This document shows positions 32,101 through 39,586 of a stretch of 44,929 nucleotides of DNA, one piece after another; positions within the stretch are counted from its first letter, which is position 1; each line of letters starts with the position of its first letter. The notes beneath the pieces were generated by a model. The model searched no databases. It was not told the origin of the DNA and saw only the letters and a program-made list of their open reading frames with translations. The stretch spans positions 1 to 44,929 of the IMG/VR virus record IMGVR_UViG_3300037230_000053; one strand, written 5' to 3'. Origin of the DNA: a virus. Both the position numbers and the translations under genes were made by a program.

Positions 32101-32373
32101 ATGAAGAAACTTTGCAAAGTCCTCTTTTTTGGTTCGGCTATCGTTTGCGGCATTATAGCCAGCGAATGCGGCTGCTCGACCACCACGACCACGGCCGGCC
32201 CGACCGGCACCAACGTCGTAACCACCGTCAAAGGCATCGACGCCGCCACGCTGGCCGAAATTGACGCTGCGCTGGCTCAGGCCGCGTCCAACGCCCCGGC
32301 CATCGCCAGTTCCATCATCGCCGTCCAGAACGCCATCCACGGCGCTCCGGCGGTCGTCGTGACCAACAAGTGA
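32101..32373 (+). CDS. Small lipoprotein
   Basis: 90 residues from the ATG at 32101. MKKLCKVLFFGSAIVCGIIA, then SECGCSTTTTT, is a lipoprotein-type signal with the modified Cys at or near residue 23-25. The mature part is T/A-rich then helical (LAEIDAALAQAASNAPAIAS). Could be an o-spanin-like or exclusion lipoprotein; the pair of lipoproteins beside a lipase suggests an envelope role. Confidence 0.55.
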   Translation: MKKLCKVLFFGSAIVCGIIASECGCSTTTTTAGPTGTNVVTTVKGIDAATLAEIDAALAQAASNAPAIASSIIAVQNAIHGAPAVVVTNK

Positions 32374-32390
32374 ATTTTGGACATCTATCA

Positions 32391-32549
32391 ATGCCGGGGC
32401 TGACTGGCTCGCGTTGTGGCGGACTCCACATATCTGGTTTGAACCGCATGGTCGAACGCAACGCGATGACAAAAGCCCTTAAAAATGGCAAGCCCGAAAA
32501 TGCCGCCAGCAGCGACAGGGAGCCGGGGGAATGCTGTCCGCGTGAATAG
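32391..32549 (+). CDS. Possible small protein
   Basis: 52-residue frame from the ATG at 32391: MPGLTGSRCGGLHISGLNRM, later MTKALKNGKPENAASSDREP, ending ECCPRE. It overlaps the annotated start of the next gene and supports a later start for that gene. No clear ribosome-binding site. Weak call. Confidence 0.3.
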   Translation: MPGLTGSRCGGLHISGLNRMVERNAMTKALKNGKPENAASSDREPGECCPRE

Positions 32550-33024
32550 GGCTTCGCGCTTTTTCATAAAACGAGACATGGTGCCTGCCAGTGCATCCGG
32601 GATTTTGGCCGAAGGGTTTCGGACGGCCAGAGGGTTGACGGGAAGACAGCGTGCGTTATCGCTGCCGTTGATTACCATCCAACTGGCCGCTTTCTTTCTT
32701 CTCTGCGGTTGCGCGGGCATCAAGCGCGAATCCGGGCCATATCACACCTTCCGCCACTATTCCGGTCGCTCTGACGGCCTGGTGGCGACCGAGGAATGGG
32801 GCTACCGCGAGGATGGCCGGGCCTGGGGGTTCGGCAATCGTGGCGCAGTGACCAATTTCAGCGTGGTTTCCAGCAATCTGCTCGGCATGGGCGGGTGGTC
32901 GATCTTCTCCGGCTCCGGGCAACTGGACATTAGCAGCAATCTTGCGCCGGTCATCTCGGCTGGCGGGACTGCGGTGGGGAACGTCGTGGGGGCCGCTGCC
33001 AAAGCGTCGGCGGGGGTTCCATGA
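32485..33024 (+). CDS. Second lipoprotein (start uncertain)
   Basis: The frame is open from the ATG at 32485, but the signal LPLITIQLAAFFLLCGC with lipobox LCGC would be internal; starts at ATG 32578 or TTG 32635 place it correctly at the N-terminus. The mature part (GIKRESGPYHTFRHYSGRSD, WGYREDGRAWGFGN) is unfamiliar and ends with a Gly/Ala helix. It overlaps the lipase start by four bases, so the two are translated together. Confidence 0.5.
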   Translation: MASPKMPPAATGSRGNAVRVNRASRFFIKRDMVPASASGILAEGFRTARGLTGRQRALSLPLITIQLAAFFLLCGCAGIKRESGPYHTFRHYSGRSDGLVATEEWGYREDGRAWGFGNRGAVTNFSVVSSNLLGMGGWSIFSGSGQLDISSNLAPVISAGGTAVGNVVGAAAKASAGVP

Positions 33025-33803
33025 CCGACCCCGTCCTACACCTTCACGAGGCTGTCAGGGCCGCGTTGCTCTCGCAGGCCGCTTACGGCAAAACTCCATA
33101 CCCGGTCAGTCCACCCGGCACGCAGTTCACCATGATCGACGGCATGAAGCTTGATCCGCTGATTGACGTTCAATGTGTGGTCATTCGGGAGCCCGACAAA
33201 CTCTGGGTGAGTTTTCGAGGCACTGATGACACCCGCAAGTTCCTTTCCGACGCGGATATTCGGTTCCATGACATCGGCGACGGCATGAAGGTTCACGCGG
33301 GGGCTTGGCGGCTCCTGGATGCCATCTGGCGTCCTTTGGCAGAGATTGCCTTGCAATATCACGCTGCGCCAAAGTTGCCAGTTTTCACCACCGGCCACAG
33401 CCTCGGCGGGATGCTGGCGCGGCTGTTCACGCTTCGGCTGGCCCGCGAGCGCAATATCAAGGTGGCGAAGTCGTGGAGCTTTGGCGAAGGAAGAACGTTT
33501 AACGCAGCTGCGGCGGCGTTCTACAACCGAGTGGACATTCCTACGTGGCGATTCGTCCACGCCTCTGACGTGGTTCCCCGGGTACCATGGCGGCTCGGCC
33601 TTTACCGGCACGTTGGCCGGTTCTGCTACATCGCGCCGAATGGGGACATTGAATTTGACCAGCCTTGGTGGTACCGCGCCGTGCCCGACTTTTTCCATTT
33701 CCTACATGATCTGGCTCGGCGCAAGGATGCGCTGATTGGAGATCACGGCATAGCCGAATATCTGCAAGAACTCACAACGGCGCGGATTCAGATGGAGGAG
33801 TGA
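33021..33803 (+). CDS. Class 3 lipase-like alpha/beta hydrolase
   Basis: 260 residues. WVSFRGTDD (oxyanion strand), VHAGAWRLL and the nucleophile elbow TGHSLGGMLARLF (Ser near 126) are lipase_3 signatures; ASDVVPRVP carries the likely catalytic Asp and a His follows near GHVGRF/FLHDL. No signal peptide. Last gene of the rightward arm, after holin-type and lipoprotein genes, so a role in lysis like mycobacteriophage LysB (outer-layer esterase) is plausible. A virion depolymerase is the alternative. Confidence 0.75.
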   Translation: MTDPVLHLHEAVRAALLSQAAYGKTPYPVSPPGTQFTMIDGMKLDPLIDVQCVVIREPDKLWVSFRGTDDTRKFLSDADIRFHDIGDGMKVHAGAWRLLDAIWRPLAEIALQYHAAPKLPVFTTGHSLGGMLARLFTLRLARERNIKVAKSWSFGEGRTFNAAAAAFYNRVDIPTWRFVHASDVVPRVPWRLGLYRHVGRFCYIAPNGDIEFDQPWWYRAVPDFFHFLHDLARRKDALIGDHGIAEYLQELTTARIQMEE

Positions 33804-33832
33804 TTCCCCATCTCATGCCCCATAAAAAAGAA

Positions 33833-33856
33833 GGCGCGATGTATCAGCATCGCGCC
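33833..33856. terminator. Bidirectional terminator between the two arms
   Basis: GGCGCGATG (33833-33841) and CATCGCGCC (33848-33856) pair perfectly around TATCAG. On the minus strand it is followed by TTCTTTTTT; on the plus strand by a weaker TACTACGATTTTT. It ends both the late rightward and the leftward operon. Confidence 0.8.
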
Positions 33857-33858
33857 TA

Positions 33859-34089
33859 CTACGATTTTTCCTCGTATCCTAAAGGCGCTTCGATTGCGAC
33901 CATGTCAATTTGATCTCTCCTATTGACTGTTTTATTTCGACTCTTATTTCGACTCATAATAAGCACGTATTGCACATCCGATTTGTTGATGCGGTCTTGA
34001 CACCACGTTACCCCTTCACGCTCGATGCCGGGCGTTTTAGGGCCGTTTCCGTAGAATTGCAGGTAGATTCGCTTTGGTGGGGTTTTCAT
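33859..34089 (-). CDS. Small conserved-looking phage protein
   Basis: 76 residues, last gene of the leftward operon. MKTPPKRIYLQFYGNG, then VTWCQDRINKSDVQYVLI, resembles a small family often seen in phage early regions (RIYLQ..G, VTWC.DRI...D..Y). Function unknown. Confidence 0.6.
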   Translation of the reverse strand: MKTPPKRIYLQFYGNGPKTPGIEREGVTWCQDRINKSDVQYVLIMSRNKSRNKTVNRRDQIDMVAIEAPLGYEEKS

Positions 34090-34126
34090 AATGTCATTTC
34101 GTTCAATTCACTCGCCAACATTCGTG

Positions 34127-34525
34127 TCACTTCGGGAGTTCTATCACCAATCCTTCGCCGAAAATACCGCCGCCTTCTTTGATAGTGAATTTGGCGTGTG
34201 GGAGTTTGGTGGAGAATTTCCAGCCTTCGGATTTGAACTCGAAGCCCAAAATATGGGCCTTCTTAACCGCTTCCTTATAGCCGCAGAAATCGCATTCGCA
34301 ACCGTCATCATGCTCTGATAGCGGGCCGGTGGTTGTGAATGGAATCACGCCGGATTCATACGCGCCAACTTCGCCTTCAAATGCGCCCCGGAACTCTACG
34401 TTGTCATCTGAGTATCCGAATACGATTAAGAGGCCGCACTGTTTGGCCATTGCACATTCGTCTGTTGTGATCTCGCTACCATACTCCCGACCGTCCAACT
34501 GTTTTGCCAATGATTCTTTCGTCAT
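34127..34525 (-). CDS. Conserved-looking phage protein with one Cys pair
   Basis: 132 residues. CGLLIVFGYSDDNVEFRGAF resembles a phage family (LLIVFGYSDDN..ELRGA). A CECDFCGYKEA knuckle (about 73-77) follows, then a C-terminal GWKFSTKLPHAKFTI strand region. Function unknown. Confidence 0.6.
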   Translation of the reverse strand: MTKESLAKQLDGREYGSEITTDECAMAKQCGLLIVFGYSDDNVEFRGAFEGEVGAYESGVIPFTTTGPLSEHDDGCECDFCGYKEAVKKAHILGFEFKSEGWKFSTKLPHAKFTIKEGGGIFGEGLVIELPK

Positions 34526-34546
34526 AATTTGCCTTTTGTTTATTGT

Positions 34547-34729
34547 TTATTCACCGACATTTGTTTCGCACAAAGCCTTCGCCGTCTCGCCGCTGTGCAT
34601 TTCGCGCAGGGCTTTAAGGTGCTCCCTGATCGTGAGCGCCTCCAGGTGATGGCCCTTGGCGTCGGCCTTTGACTCGCGCCAAATCGTGCTGTCAACTATG
34701 CTCCCGAAAAGTTTTGTGTAGCCGGTCAT
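34547..34729 (-). CDS. Truncated TKLFGSI-type phage protein
   Basis: 60 residues from the ATG at 34729, overlapping the methyltransferase stop. The first 19 residues (MTGYTKLFGSIVDSTIWRE) match the conserved start of a phage family that normally continues with a WITMLA-type helix and a winged-helix domain. Here it switches to SKADAKGHHLEALTIREHLK and stops, so it looks like a deletion fusion with the remains of another gene. Confidence 0.5.
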   Translation of the reverse strand: MTGYTKLFGSIVDSTIWRESKADAKGHHLEALTIREHLKALREMHSGETAKALCETNVGE

Positions 34730-35262
34730 AGCAATCTTGGCTGAACCATTCTCTCGGCAACGCAAATTGTGTCGTTATGTGCGCATCCGTGGCATACCAG
34801 CATTATTTCTTCGATAGTAAATCCACGCTCAATACCAACGCCGTTGGAATTCCAGCCAAAGGAAAGAACGACCGCTCCTGGGGTCAATATCAGCATCAGG
34901 GCGGCCCGCTCCGCTGACCATCTGATTGCGTTGTTGCTTTCAAATTGGCCAAAAGTGCGCCCTGCGCTTTCGTACACTTCCTTCACTTGGCGCAAGGAAT
35001 ATGGAGGGTCGAAAATAATCAGGTCAGCCTTGACTTCATGGTCTTTAAGATAGCCAAGAAAATCCAACGCCGCCATGTGTTTGTCAGCTTTTGTTTCTGG
35101 ATTGATGTCGTTTGTCCATGTCGCCAATCTGCTATTGCGAGCGAACGGGTCAACGCTCACTTCCGATTCCGCCAGATAGCGTTTCACGAAATCCCCGATT
35201 GGCGGAATGGAGAACGTATCTGCATTGGGCATCGCCCAAACTCTTGAAAAGGAAAAGTTCAT
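34726..35262 (-). CDS. N6-adenine-type DNA methyltransferase
   Basis: 178 residues from the ATG at 35262 (GGAGG seven bases upstream). Motif IV is DPPY within ADLIIFDPPYSLRQVKEVYE (about 100). The start MNFSFSRVWAMPNADTFSIP, with DPFARNS (motif I region) and TNDINPE, is typical of small phage adenine methylases. Target unknown; no partner restriction enzyme seen. Confidence 0.75.
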   Translation of the reverse strand: MNFSFSRVWAMPNADTFSIPPIGDFVKRYLAESEVSVDPFARNSRLATWTNDINPETKADKHMAALDFLGYLKDHEVKADLIIFDPPYSLRQVKEVYESAGRTFGQFESNNAIRWSAERAALMLILTPGAVVLSFGWNSNGVGIERGFTIEEIMLVCHGCAHNDTICVAERMVQPRLL

Positions 35263-35378
35263 TCCCCACCCTCCAAAACCCTCTTTGTCCAATGAATAGC
35301 CCACGAGCATAATCCGCTCGAAAACATGACAAGGTGTTTAATCGGTTCGCCCGGCTGCCAGTGAATTGTCTCGTCCAT
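35259..35378 (-). pseudogene. Remnant of a PP-loop (PAPS reductase-like) gene
   Basis: 39 codons: MDETIHWQPGEPIK, then HLVMFSSGLCSWAIHWTKRV, then LEGGE and stop. The F-S-(S/G)-G-L-C-S-W motif is the PP-loop at the N-terminus of PAPS reductase/adenine nucleotide hydrolase family proteins, normally 200 residues or more. Only the loop remains, yet start and stop overlap both neighbours, so translation coupling is kept. Confidence 0.5.
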
Positions 35379-35632
35379 TATTCCAACTCATTCAAAATGG
35401 CGTTGAACATTCTCAGTTGACGGTCGAGTTTGATAATAATGCGAGCCTCAACGTCGGCGGTAGCGATGCGTTCTTTCTTGTTCATCTTGCACCCAACCGC
35501 ACGCCAGCTTTCCTCCGTGTCCCATCGCCACGTTTTTTCTGACTCTTGCCTCGCCCTTATGTCGTTCTCAACATTGTCAATTTTGGATCGTACAAATGCG
35601 ATCATTTCCGACTTCTGGATTGTTTCGTCCAT
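35378..35632 (-). CDS. Small helical protein
   Basis: 84 residues, charged, almost wholly helical (IAFVRSKIDNVENDIRARQE, IKLDRQLRMFNAILNELE) with a WRWDTEESWRAVG centre. Not recognised. Its first five residues (MDETI) are shared with the remnant downstream. Confidence 0.5.
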   Translation of the reverse strand: MDETIQKSEMIAFVRSKIDNVENDIRARQESEKTWRWDTEESWRAVGCKMNKKERIATADVEARIIIKLDRQLRMFNAILNELE

Positions 35633-35666
35633 AGCTATTTATCTCCTGGTAGTGGGCTGCCTTTGT

Positions 35667-36125
35667 CTATTTGCATGATTTCCTCGCGCTTCCTCCAAAA
35701 ACATAATCCTTGAACTGCATCCAAATTCCATCCCGCACGTACCCCCAAGCTCGGCATTTTTTTAGCACGATAACTAACGTCCATGTGTTGCCGCAGTCAG
35801 CAGCTCGGATGCGATGCAAGTGTTCGGCTGGAAACGTTCGGCACCAGGGAGCCGAAAATTTTGTGGTTGTAAAGCGGACGCCATCAGCATGAAACACATC
35901 TTCGTAATACCATCCTTTCAAACCAATACTGATGAATCTGCGCGGGTGGTCATGTGGATCAATAGCCCAATCGTCTCCCAGGAAATGGTGCAGATAAAGC
36001 CCGATGCCAAAGCGGTGGAACAATGTCCATCGTTCGAGATAAATCGGGCATCTTCCGGCCCCATCCATCGTCTCGTAGCGAAATATTCCATTGAATATTT
36101 TTTTCATTTCGTTTTTATTGCTCAT
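35667..36125 (-). CDS. Cupin-like phage protein
   Basis: 152 residues. DPHDHPRRFISIGLKGWYYE and later WCRTFPAEHLHRI supply His pairs (HDH, HLH) like the metal-binding strands of small cupin folds. Function in phages unknown. Overlaps the DUF5131 gene stop. Confidence 0.6.
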   Translation of the reverse strand: MSNKNEMKKIFNGIFRYETMDGAGRCPIYLERWTLFHRFGIGLYLHHFLGDDWAIDPHDHPRRFISIGLKGWYYEDVFHADGVRFTTTKFSAPWCRTFPAEHLHRIRAADCGNTWTLVIVLKKCRAWGYVRDGIWMQFKDYVFGGSARKSCK

Positions 36126-36937
36126 TTCGACGCCTCCGGGAATTGGCCCATGTTCGGAAATTCCTCTCGCCAGCCGCCGTGACGCTCCGCTAAGGCTCGG
36201 TCGAGGTTGCCTTTGTAGAATATTTTAGTTTCGTTCAATACCAATGCCGCCAGCGTCTTCCGGAACACTAATTCGTCAGGCTGGTAGTATTTCCGACCAT
36301 TCGATCCCGCACCAATGACAGCCCAATCAACGGGCTGATCTTGAAGAATGTCCGAAACGTCAACGGCTAAAGGCTCCAAGCTGAACCATTTCCATTTCGC
36401 CTTTGCGTTTGAGAGCCACTCCGATCCTTTATCAAACCAAGTTCGTTGCTGGGCGACATTCATCTTCTTGCCATACATCTCAGTCGGCGGTGCGGAGATT
36501 CCAACCAAACAGTTATCGGGCCAATGGAACTCGGTCAACCGGCGAGGGTTCTTGGTGAGAACGAAAAAGACGTGCTGCGGACACGCTCGCATGTGGAATA
36601 GAGTTTCATCTATCCACTCTTTTTTCACACCTTCCCCGCAAAGGTCACTCATGCTGTCGATAAAAATTCCAGCAGGCTGTTTGTGCTTCCTGATCTTGTC
36701 GAACACGTCCGGGTGAAACGTGATATTCTTGAACGCGCCTTTCCCGCCAATCCTGTCAGCGAACGTCTCAGCGTAGCAGTCAACCCATTTGCCGTCAGGC
36801 ATCTGCCACCGGCAGCCGTGTTGACAACCGCGCACTGGATTGGCAGTGTAGCCAGTCCCAGGCCCCCAAATATGAGTCCATTCTATTCCACGGCTCGTTA
36901 CATTTCCATCCCTGTCAGTTTTTTGTTGTGCGTTCAT
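36122..36937 (-). CDS. DUF5131 (phage Gp37/Gp68) protein
   Basis: 271 residues. IEWTHIWGPGTGYTANPVRG, then CQHGCRW and CYAE (Cys cluster, about 38-54), FIDSMSDL, VFFVLTKNPRR and WFSLEPL follow the Gp37/Gp68 family, a radical-SAM-like fold of unknown role common in phages. The cysteines could hold an iron-sulfur cluster, although spacing differs from the standard CxxxCxxC. Confidence 0.8.
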   Translation of the reverse strand: MNAQQKTDRDGNVTSRGIEWTHIWGPGTGYTANPVRGCQHGCRWQMPDGKWVDCYAETFADRIGGKGAFKNITFHPDVFDKIRKHKQPAGIFIDSMSDLCGEGVKKEWIDETLFHMRACPQHVFFVLTKNPRRLTEFHWPDNCLVGISAPPTEMYGKKMNVAQQRTWFDKGSEWLSNAKAKWKWFSLEPLAVDVSDILQDQPVDWAVIGAGSNGRKYYQPDELVFRKTLAALVLNETKIFYKGNLDRALAERHGGWREEFPNMGQFPEASK

Positions 36938-36939
36938 AA

Positions 36940-37269
36940 TTACTTTCGCTCGTTGGCTATTCTCAGCAGATTGTCAGCGTGACATTCAGCTCCAACCGGA
37001 CACCAGCACGCCACATTATTACCTCTCAAATCGCGCCGCGCGGATTCCTGAACGTCCTTGTTGGAGCAAAAGACTTTGTGCGCTCTGTTTACACTTTCCC
37101 TGTCATGGACGCCTCCGAATATGTGTCGCACTCCAATTTTGAATGGATTGCCCCACTTGCTCGGCCTCGCCACGTTGACGGCAGGAAGCCCATTCAACGC
37201 CAGCGACACCGCTTGCAGATTGAATCCTTTCTTACGTGATAGTTGTATTCGTTGCGGGGTCACGGTCAT
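36940..37269 (-). CDS. DUF4326 protein
   Basis: 109 residues. PQRIQLSRKKGFN, VARPSKWGNPF and LRGNNVACWCPVGAECHADN are the DUF4326 signature (RPxKWGNPF; CWC, CHAD). Function unknown. The ATG follows AAGGAG in a leader duplicated before the gene at 37500. Confidence 0.8.
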   Translation of the reverse strand: MTVTPQRIQLSRKKGFNLQAVSLALNGLPAVNVARPSKWGNPFKIGVRHIFGGVHDRESVNRAHKVFCSNKDVQESARRDLRGNNVACWCPVGAECHADNLLRIANERK

Positions 37270-37521
37270 TCTTGCTCCTTGAGTTTGTCAATTAAATGCT
37301 CACTGACTAGCGCAATCTTCTTGCAGGGCCGATTCAAGGCTTCCGAGAGACGTTTCAAGAGAAAGGGACGCCTCACCAACCACCGGCGTTTCTCCCGGCC
37401 AATCCATCTGCGCTCGTAAAATGGTTCGCCCTTTGACGATCTGTTTGATGGTCAATGTTCCACCGGCGGTCAGGGCTTTCAAAATCCATGTCTGGCTCAT
37501 TCTTGCTCCTTGAGTTTGTTA
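37267..37521 (-). repeat. Duplicated ribosome-binding cassette
   Basis: Read on the minus strand, CAAACTCAAGGAGCAAGAAT followed by G occurs before both 37269 and 37500. A 10-bp part, CAAACTCAAG, recurs near 39582-39592. It suggests leader sequences are copied together with genes in this operon. Confidence 0.6.
37300..37500 (-). CDS. Small hypothetical protein
   Basis: 66 residues: MSQTWILKALTAGGTLTIKQ, then a beta-rich middle and LETSLGSLESALQ helix. The ATG follows AAGGAGCAAGA, the same leader as the DUF4326 gene. Not recognised. Confidence 0.5.
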   Translation of the reverse strand: MSQTWILKALTAGGTLTIKQIVKGRTILRAQMDWPGETPVVGEASLSLETSLGSLESALQEDCASQ

Positions 37522-37956
37522 TTTTTCATCCGCTATAGCCAGCCATCCGGCCCACGTCTTGACCATGTGGATTGTGTGACCAAGTTTTCTGGCGTGCGCC
37601 TCGACTTGCAACTGGACGGGCGAGCGTTTGCGTTTTGGGTGCTTCGTTTCTATTAAAAGTATGCGGGGATCTCCGGTGAGTCTGTATTGAGCCAAAATTA
37701 TAAGGTCTGGCTCGCCAGGCGTGCGGTGACTTTTGCCAGACTTGTCGCCCCAAAAGACCAGCCAGCCGCGCTCCCGGCAGTCGGCCACGATGGGAAGCTC
37801 CACATCGCTTTCGCGTTCAGGCATGGCCTCGGCGGCGACCGGCGCAGCTTCCGCTTTTGCCCTGCCCTCAATTTCTAAAGGGCTAGTCGAAGGTTCGCCG
37901 CCTAGGCCAAAGTGTTTGCGCTGGTGCTCATCCACCTGTTGCTGAGTCATTCTCAT
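37519..37956 (-). CDS. VRR-NUC nuclease
   Basis: 145 residues from the ATG at 37956 (GAGG eight bases upstream). GWLVFWGDKSGKSHRTPGEP with D, then ILLIETKHPKRKRSP and QVEAHARKLGH, give the D...ExK active-site pattern of the VRR-NUC branch of PD-(D/E)xK nucleases. Standalone phage VRR-NUCs are thought to process branched DNA. Works with the ERF/YqaJ genes of this arm (inference). Confidence 0.75.
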   Translation of the reverse strand: MRMTQQQVDEHQRKHFGLGGEPSTSPLEIEGRAKAEAAPVAAEAMPERESDVELPIVADCRERGWLVFWGDKSGKSHRTPGEPDLIILAQYRLTGDPRILLIETKHPKRKRSPVQLQVEAHARKLGHTIHMVKTWAGWLAIADEK

Positions 37957-38039
37957 TTGTCGTCCCTCGTGATGCAGTAGACGGCCCACCCAAAAAAAGC
38001 GAATATTCCAAGCATCACGATTGCTTCCGCGAAATTCAC
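37953..38039 (-). CDS. 28-residue membrane miniprotein
   Basis: GTG start overlapping the upstream stop; stop overlapping the nuclease ATG. One membrane helix, AIVMLGIFAFFGWAVYC, flanked by N-terminal FAE and a charged end ITRDDK. Too short to have been called by length alone; double overlap supports it. Confidence 0.55.
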   Translation of the reverse strand: MNFAEAIVMLGIFAFFGWAVYCITRDDK

Positions 38040-38677
38040 TCTTTCCCTCCCCTCGCGTCGTCAACAGGTGCCATCAACGCCTTGTGCATGAAAACCACTT
38101 CCGGCGGAAGTATCACAGCCAAATCATAATTCGGCTCGTATTTTACAGTGCGCTTGTTGGCCTCGTTAAAATCGGTTGCAGCCTTTTTCAATTCGTCCAA
38201 TCTATTGCATTCATCGGCGTCGAAATCTTCATACCCGTTTTCCTCAATATCCGCCAACGCATTGCTGATGTCCAAATGAACGAATGAAATCGCGTTGCAC
38301 GCCCAGCAATAGTCCGGCATGAGTGCTTCTTCGTCCTGGCAAAAGTCGATTAACTCTTGTAGGCTTTCAAAAAATCCTTCGTTGTGGCCGCCGATAGATT
38401 CACAGTAAACCCACCCTTCAAACTCAGTTACCTTTTTTGCAGCGGCGTATCTCTCCACCTCTTTGGCGATCTTGCCCGATTCAAATTCAGCCTGTCGGCA
38501 CTTGTCGCATTTGTGCCAATACTGGGGTTTGCTCATCTCTTGCCCGCACGATTCGCAAACAGCGGGGCGACAACACGCTTCCGCCGCCTCCTGAGTTTGA
38601 GACACAGTGCGGCAAGTCGTACAATACCAAACTCGCGTTGGCTTGCCGTCTTTAAGGTAGAGGTTCTCTGCTTTCAT
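38036..38677 (-). CDS. Zinc-ribbon phage protein
   Basis: 213 residues. Cys knuckles CTTC, ACC, CESCG and CDKC in the first 60 residues suit two zinc ribbons. A middle domain (EGWVYCESIGGHNEGFF) and an acidic helical C-terminus follow. Related proteins occur in other phage early regions; function unknown. Confidence 0.6.
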   Translation of the reverse strand: MKAENLYLKDGKPTRVWYCTTCRTVSQTQEAAEACCRPAVCESCGQEMSKPQYWHKCDKCRQAEFESGKIAKEVERYAAAKKVTEFEGWVYCESIGGHNEGFFESLQELIDFCQDEEALMPDYCWACNAISFVHLDISNALADIEENGYEDFDADECNRLDELKKAATDFNEANKRTVKYEPNYDLAVILPPEVVFMHKALMAPVDDARGGKE

Positions 38678-38877
38678 GGCTTACCGCCTTTCGCGTCGTC
38701 AATGGCCTCGTCCCAATCCATCTTTCGGTCGAAGTCTTTCGGCGCACTCGTGCCGTGGCCGGTGTCGTGTTCATCACTTGGGTCAGCCGTCTTGACGACC
38801 CAGTGAATGAGCCAAAGTATCAGCGCGACGAAAATAATTCCGAGCGCGACCGGCCAGTAGGGTTTGATTCTTTTCAT
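38674..38877 (-). CDS. Small membrane protein
   Basis: 67 residues: MKRIKPYWP, one membrane helix VALGIIFVALILWLIHWVV, then an acidic tail (DEHDTGHG, DWDEAIDDAKGG). Overlaps both neighbours. Its start codon lies in the 34-bp repeat that recurs at 39548-39581. Confidence 0.55.
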   Translation of the reverse strand: MKRIKPYWPVALGIIFVALILWLIHWVVKTADPSDEHDTGHGTSAPKDFDRKMDWDEAIDDAKGGKP

Positions 38878-38900
38878 TTGACTCCAAATTTTGTCTTGAG
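38867..38900. repeat. 34-bp direct repeat, left copy
   Basis: Identical to 39548-39581. It contains the last codons of the hexapeptide-repeat gene and the first codons of the membrane-protein gene. Confidence 0.85.
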
Positions 38901-39527
38901 ATAGGCGATGGCGTGCAGATATTCCGTTTCGTGCCGATTGCCTTTGTGGACTTCGCGCACCTGCGATTCAAATTCTTTCACCGTTCCCAGAAAACATCCT
39001 GTGCCTATTTGCAGGATTCCTTCATGCAGGTATCCGGTGAGCATCGCTTCACGCGATCCTATCGGCCCCAAGACGATGCAATCATAAGAGGTTTTAACCG
39101 TGGCCCCTTCGCCAACCGTGGCCCGTGCGCCAACCGTGGCCAATTCGCCAACCTTGGCCCGTGCGCCAACCGTGGCCCGTGCGCCAACCGTGGCCCATTC
39201 GCCAACCTTGGCCAATTCGCCAACCGTGGCCCATTCGCCAACCGTGGCCCGTGCGCCAACCGTGGCCCGTGCGCCAACCGTGGCCCGTGCGCCAACCGTG
39301 GCCCATTCGCCAACCTTGGCCCGTGCGCCAACCGTGGCCCATTCGCCAACCTTGGCCCCTTCGCCAACCGTGGCCCATTCGCCAACCTTGGCCCCTTCGC
39401 CAACCGTGGCCCATTCGCCAACCTTGGCCAATTCGCCAATGGTGATATTTCTGGATTTGAGTTCTTCAGTCAGGTCGCCCTCATAGAGCTTCCAAGAACC
39501 GTCTTTTTCTTTCAGGTATAGTTTCAT
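38874..39527 (-). CDS. Hexapeptide-repeat (left-handed beta-helix) protein
   Basis: 217 residues. An N-terminal cap ([20 protein letters not shown]) leads into 19-20 hexapeptides, about residues 28-147, of the type A(T/K)VG(E/A)(W/R/G/L), the [STAV]-x-[LIV]-[GAED] pattern of left-handed beta-helices. Then a C-terminal domain ([33 protein letters not shown]). The cap and layout match a phage family of unknown function rather than an acyltransferase. The DNA is an 18-bp tandem repeat, prone to slippage in whole turns. Confidence 0.7.
   Translation of the reverse strand: MKLYLKEKDGSWKLYEGDLTEELKSRNITIGELAKVGEWATVGEGAKVGEWATVGEGAKVGEWATVGARAKVGEWATVGARATVGARATVGARATVGEWATVGELAKVGEWATVGARATVGARAKVGELATVGARATVGEGATVKTSYDCIVLGPIGSREAMLTGYLHEGILQIGTGCFLGTVKEFESQVREVHKGNRHETEYLHAIAYLKTKFGVK
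39106..39443. repeat. 18-bp tandem repeat array (hexapeptide gene)
   Basis: About 19 units of the form CCAACCGTGGCCC(G/A)(T/)... encode the beta-helix. All units differ by only a few bases, including synonymous ones, so expansion is recent or homogenised. Opposite-strand frames are open only because of this periodicity. Confidence 0.85.
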
Positions 39528-39547
39528 ATAATGGACAAATGTGTTTT

Positions 39548-39581
39548 ATTCTTTTCATTTGACTCCAAATTTTGTCTTGAG
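39548..39581. repeat. 34-bp direct repeat, right copy (relic)
   Basis: Exact copy of 38867-38900, lying in the 59-base gap upstream of the hexapeptide gene. Read leftward it shows the end of a KTKFGVK reading frame and a start MKRIK, so a former copy of that gene junction stood here. Confidence 0.8.
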
Positions 39582-39586
39582 TTTGC

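Noticed and set aside
39106-39443. CRISPR-like array
   Set aside because: Units are contiguous 18-bp coding repeats without unique spacers; the same holds for 41012-41492.
39059-39486. Long open frames on both strands through the hexapeptide repeat
   Set aside because: They arise from the 18-bp periodicity; only the frame with the cap and C-terminal domain reads as protein.
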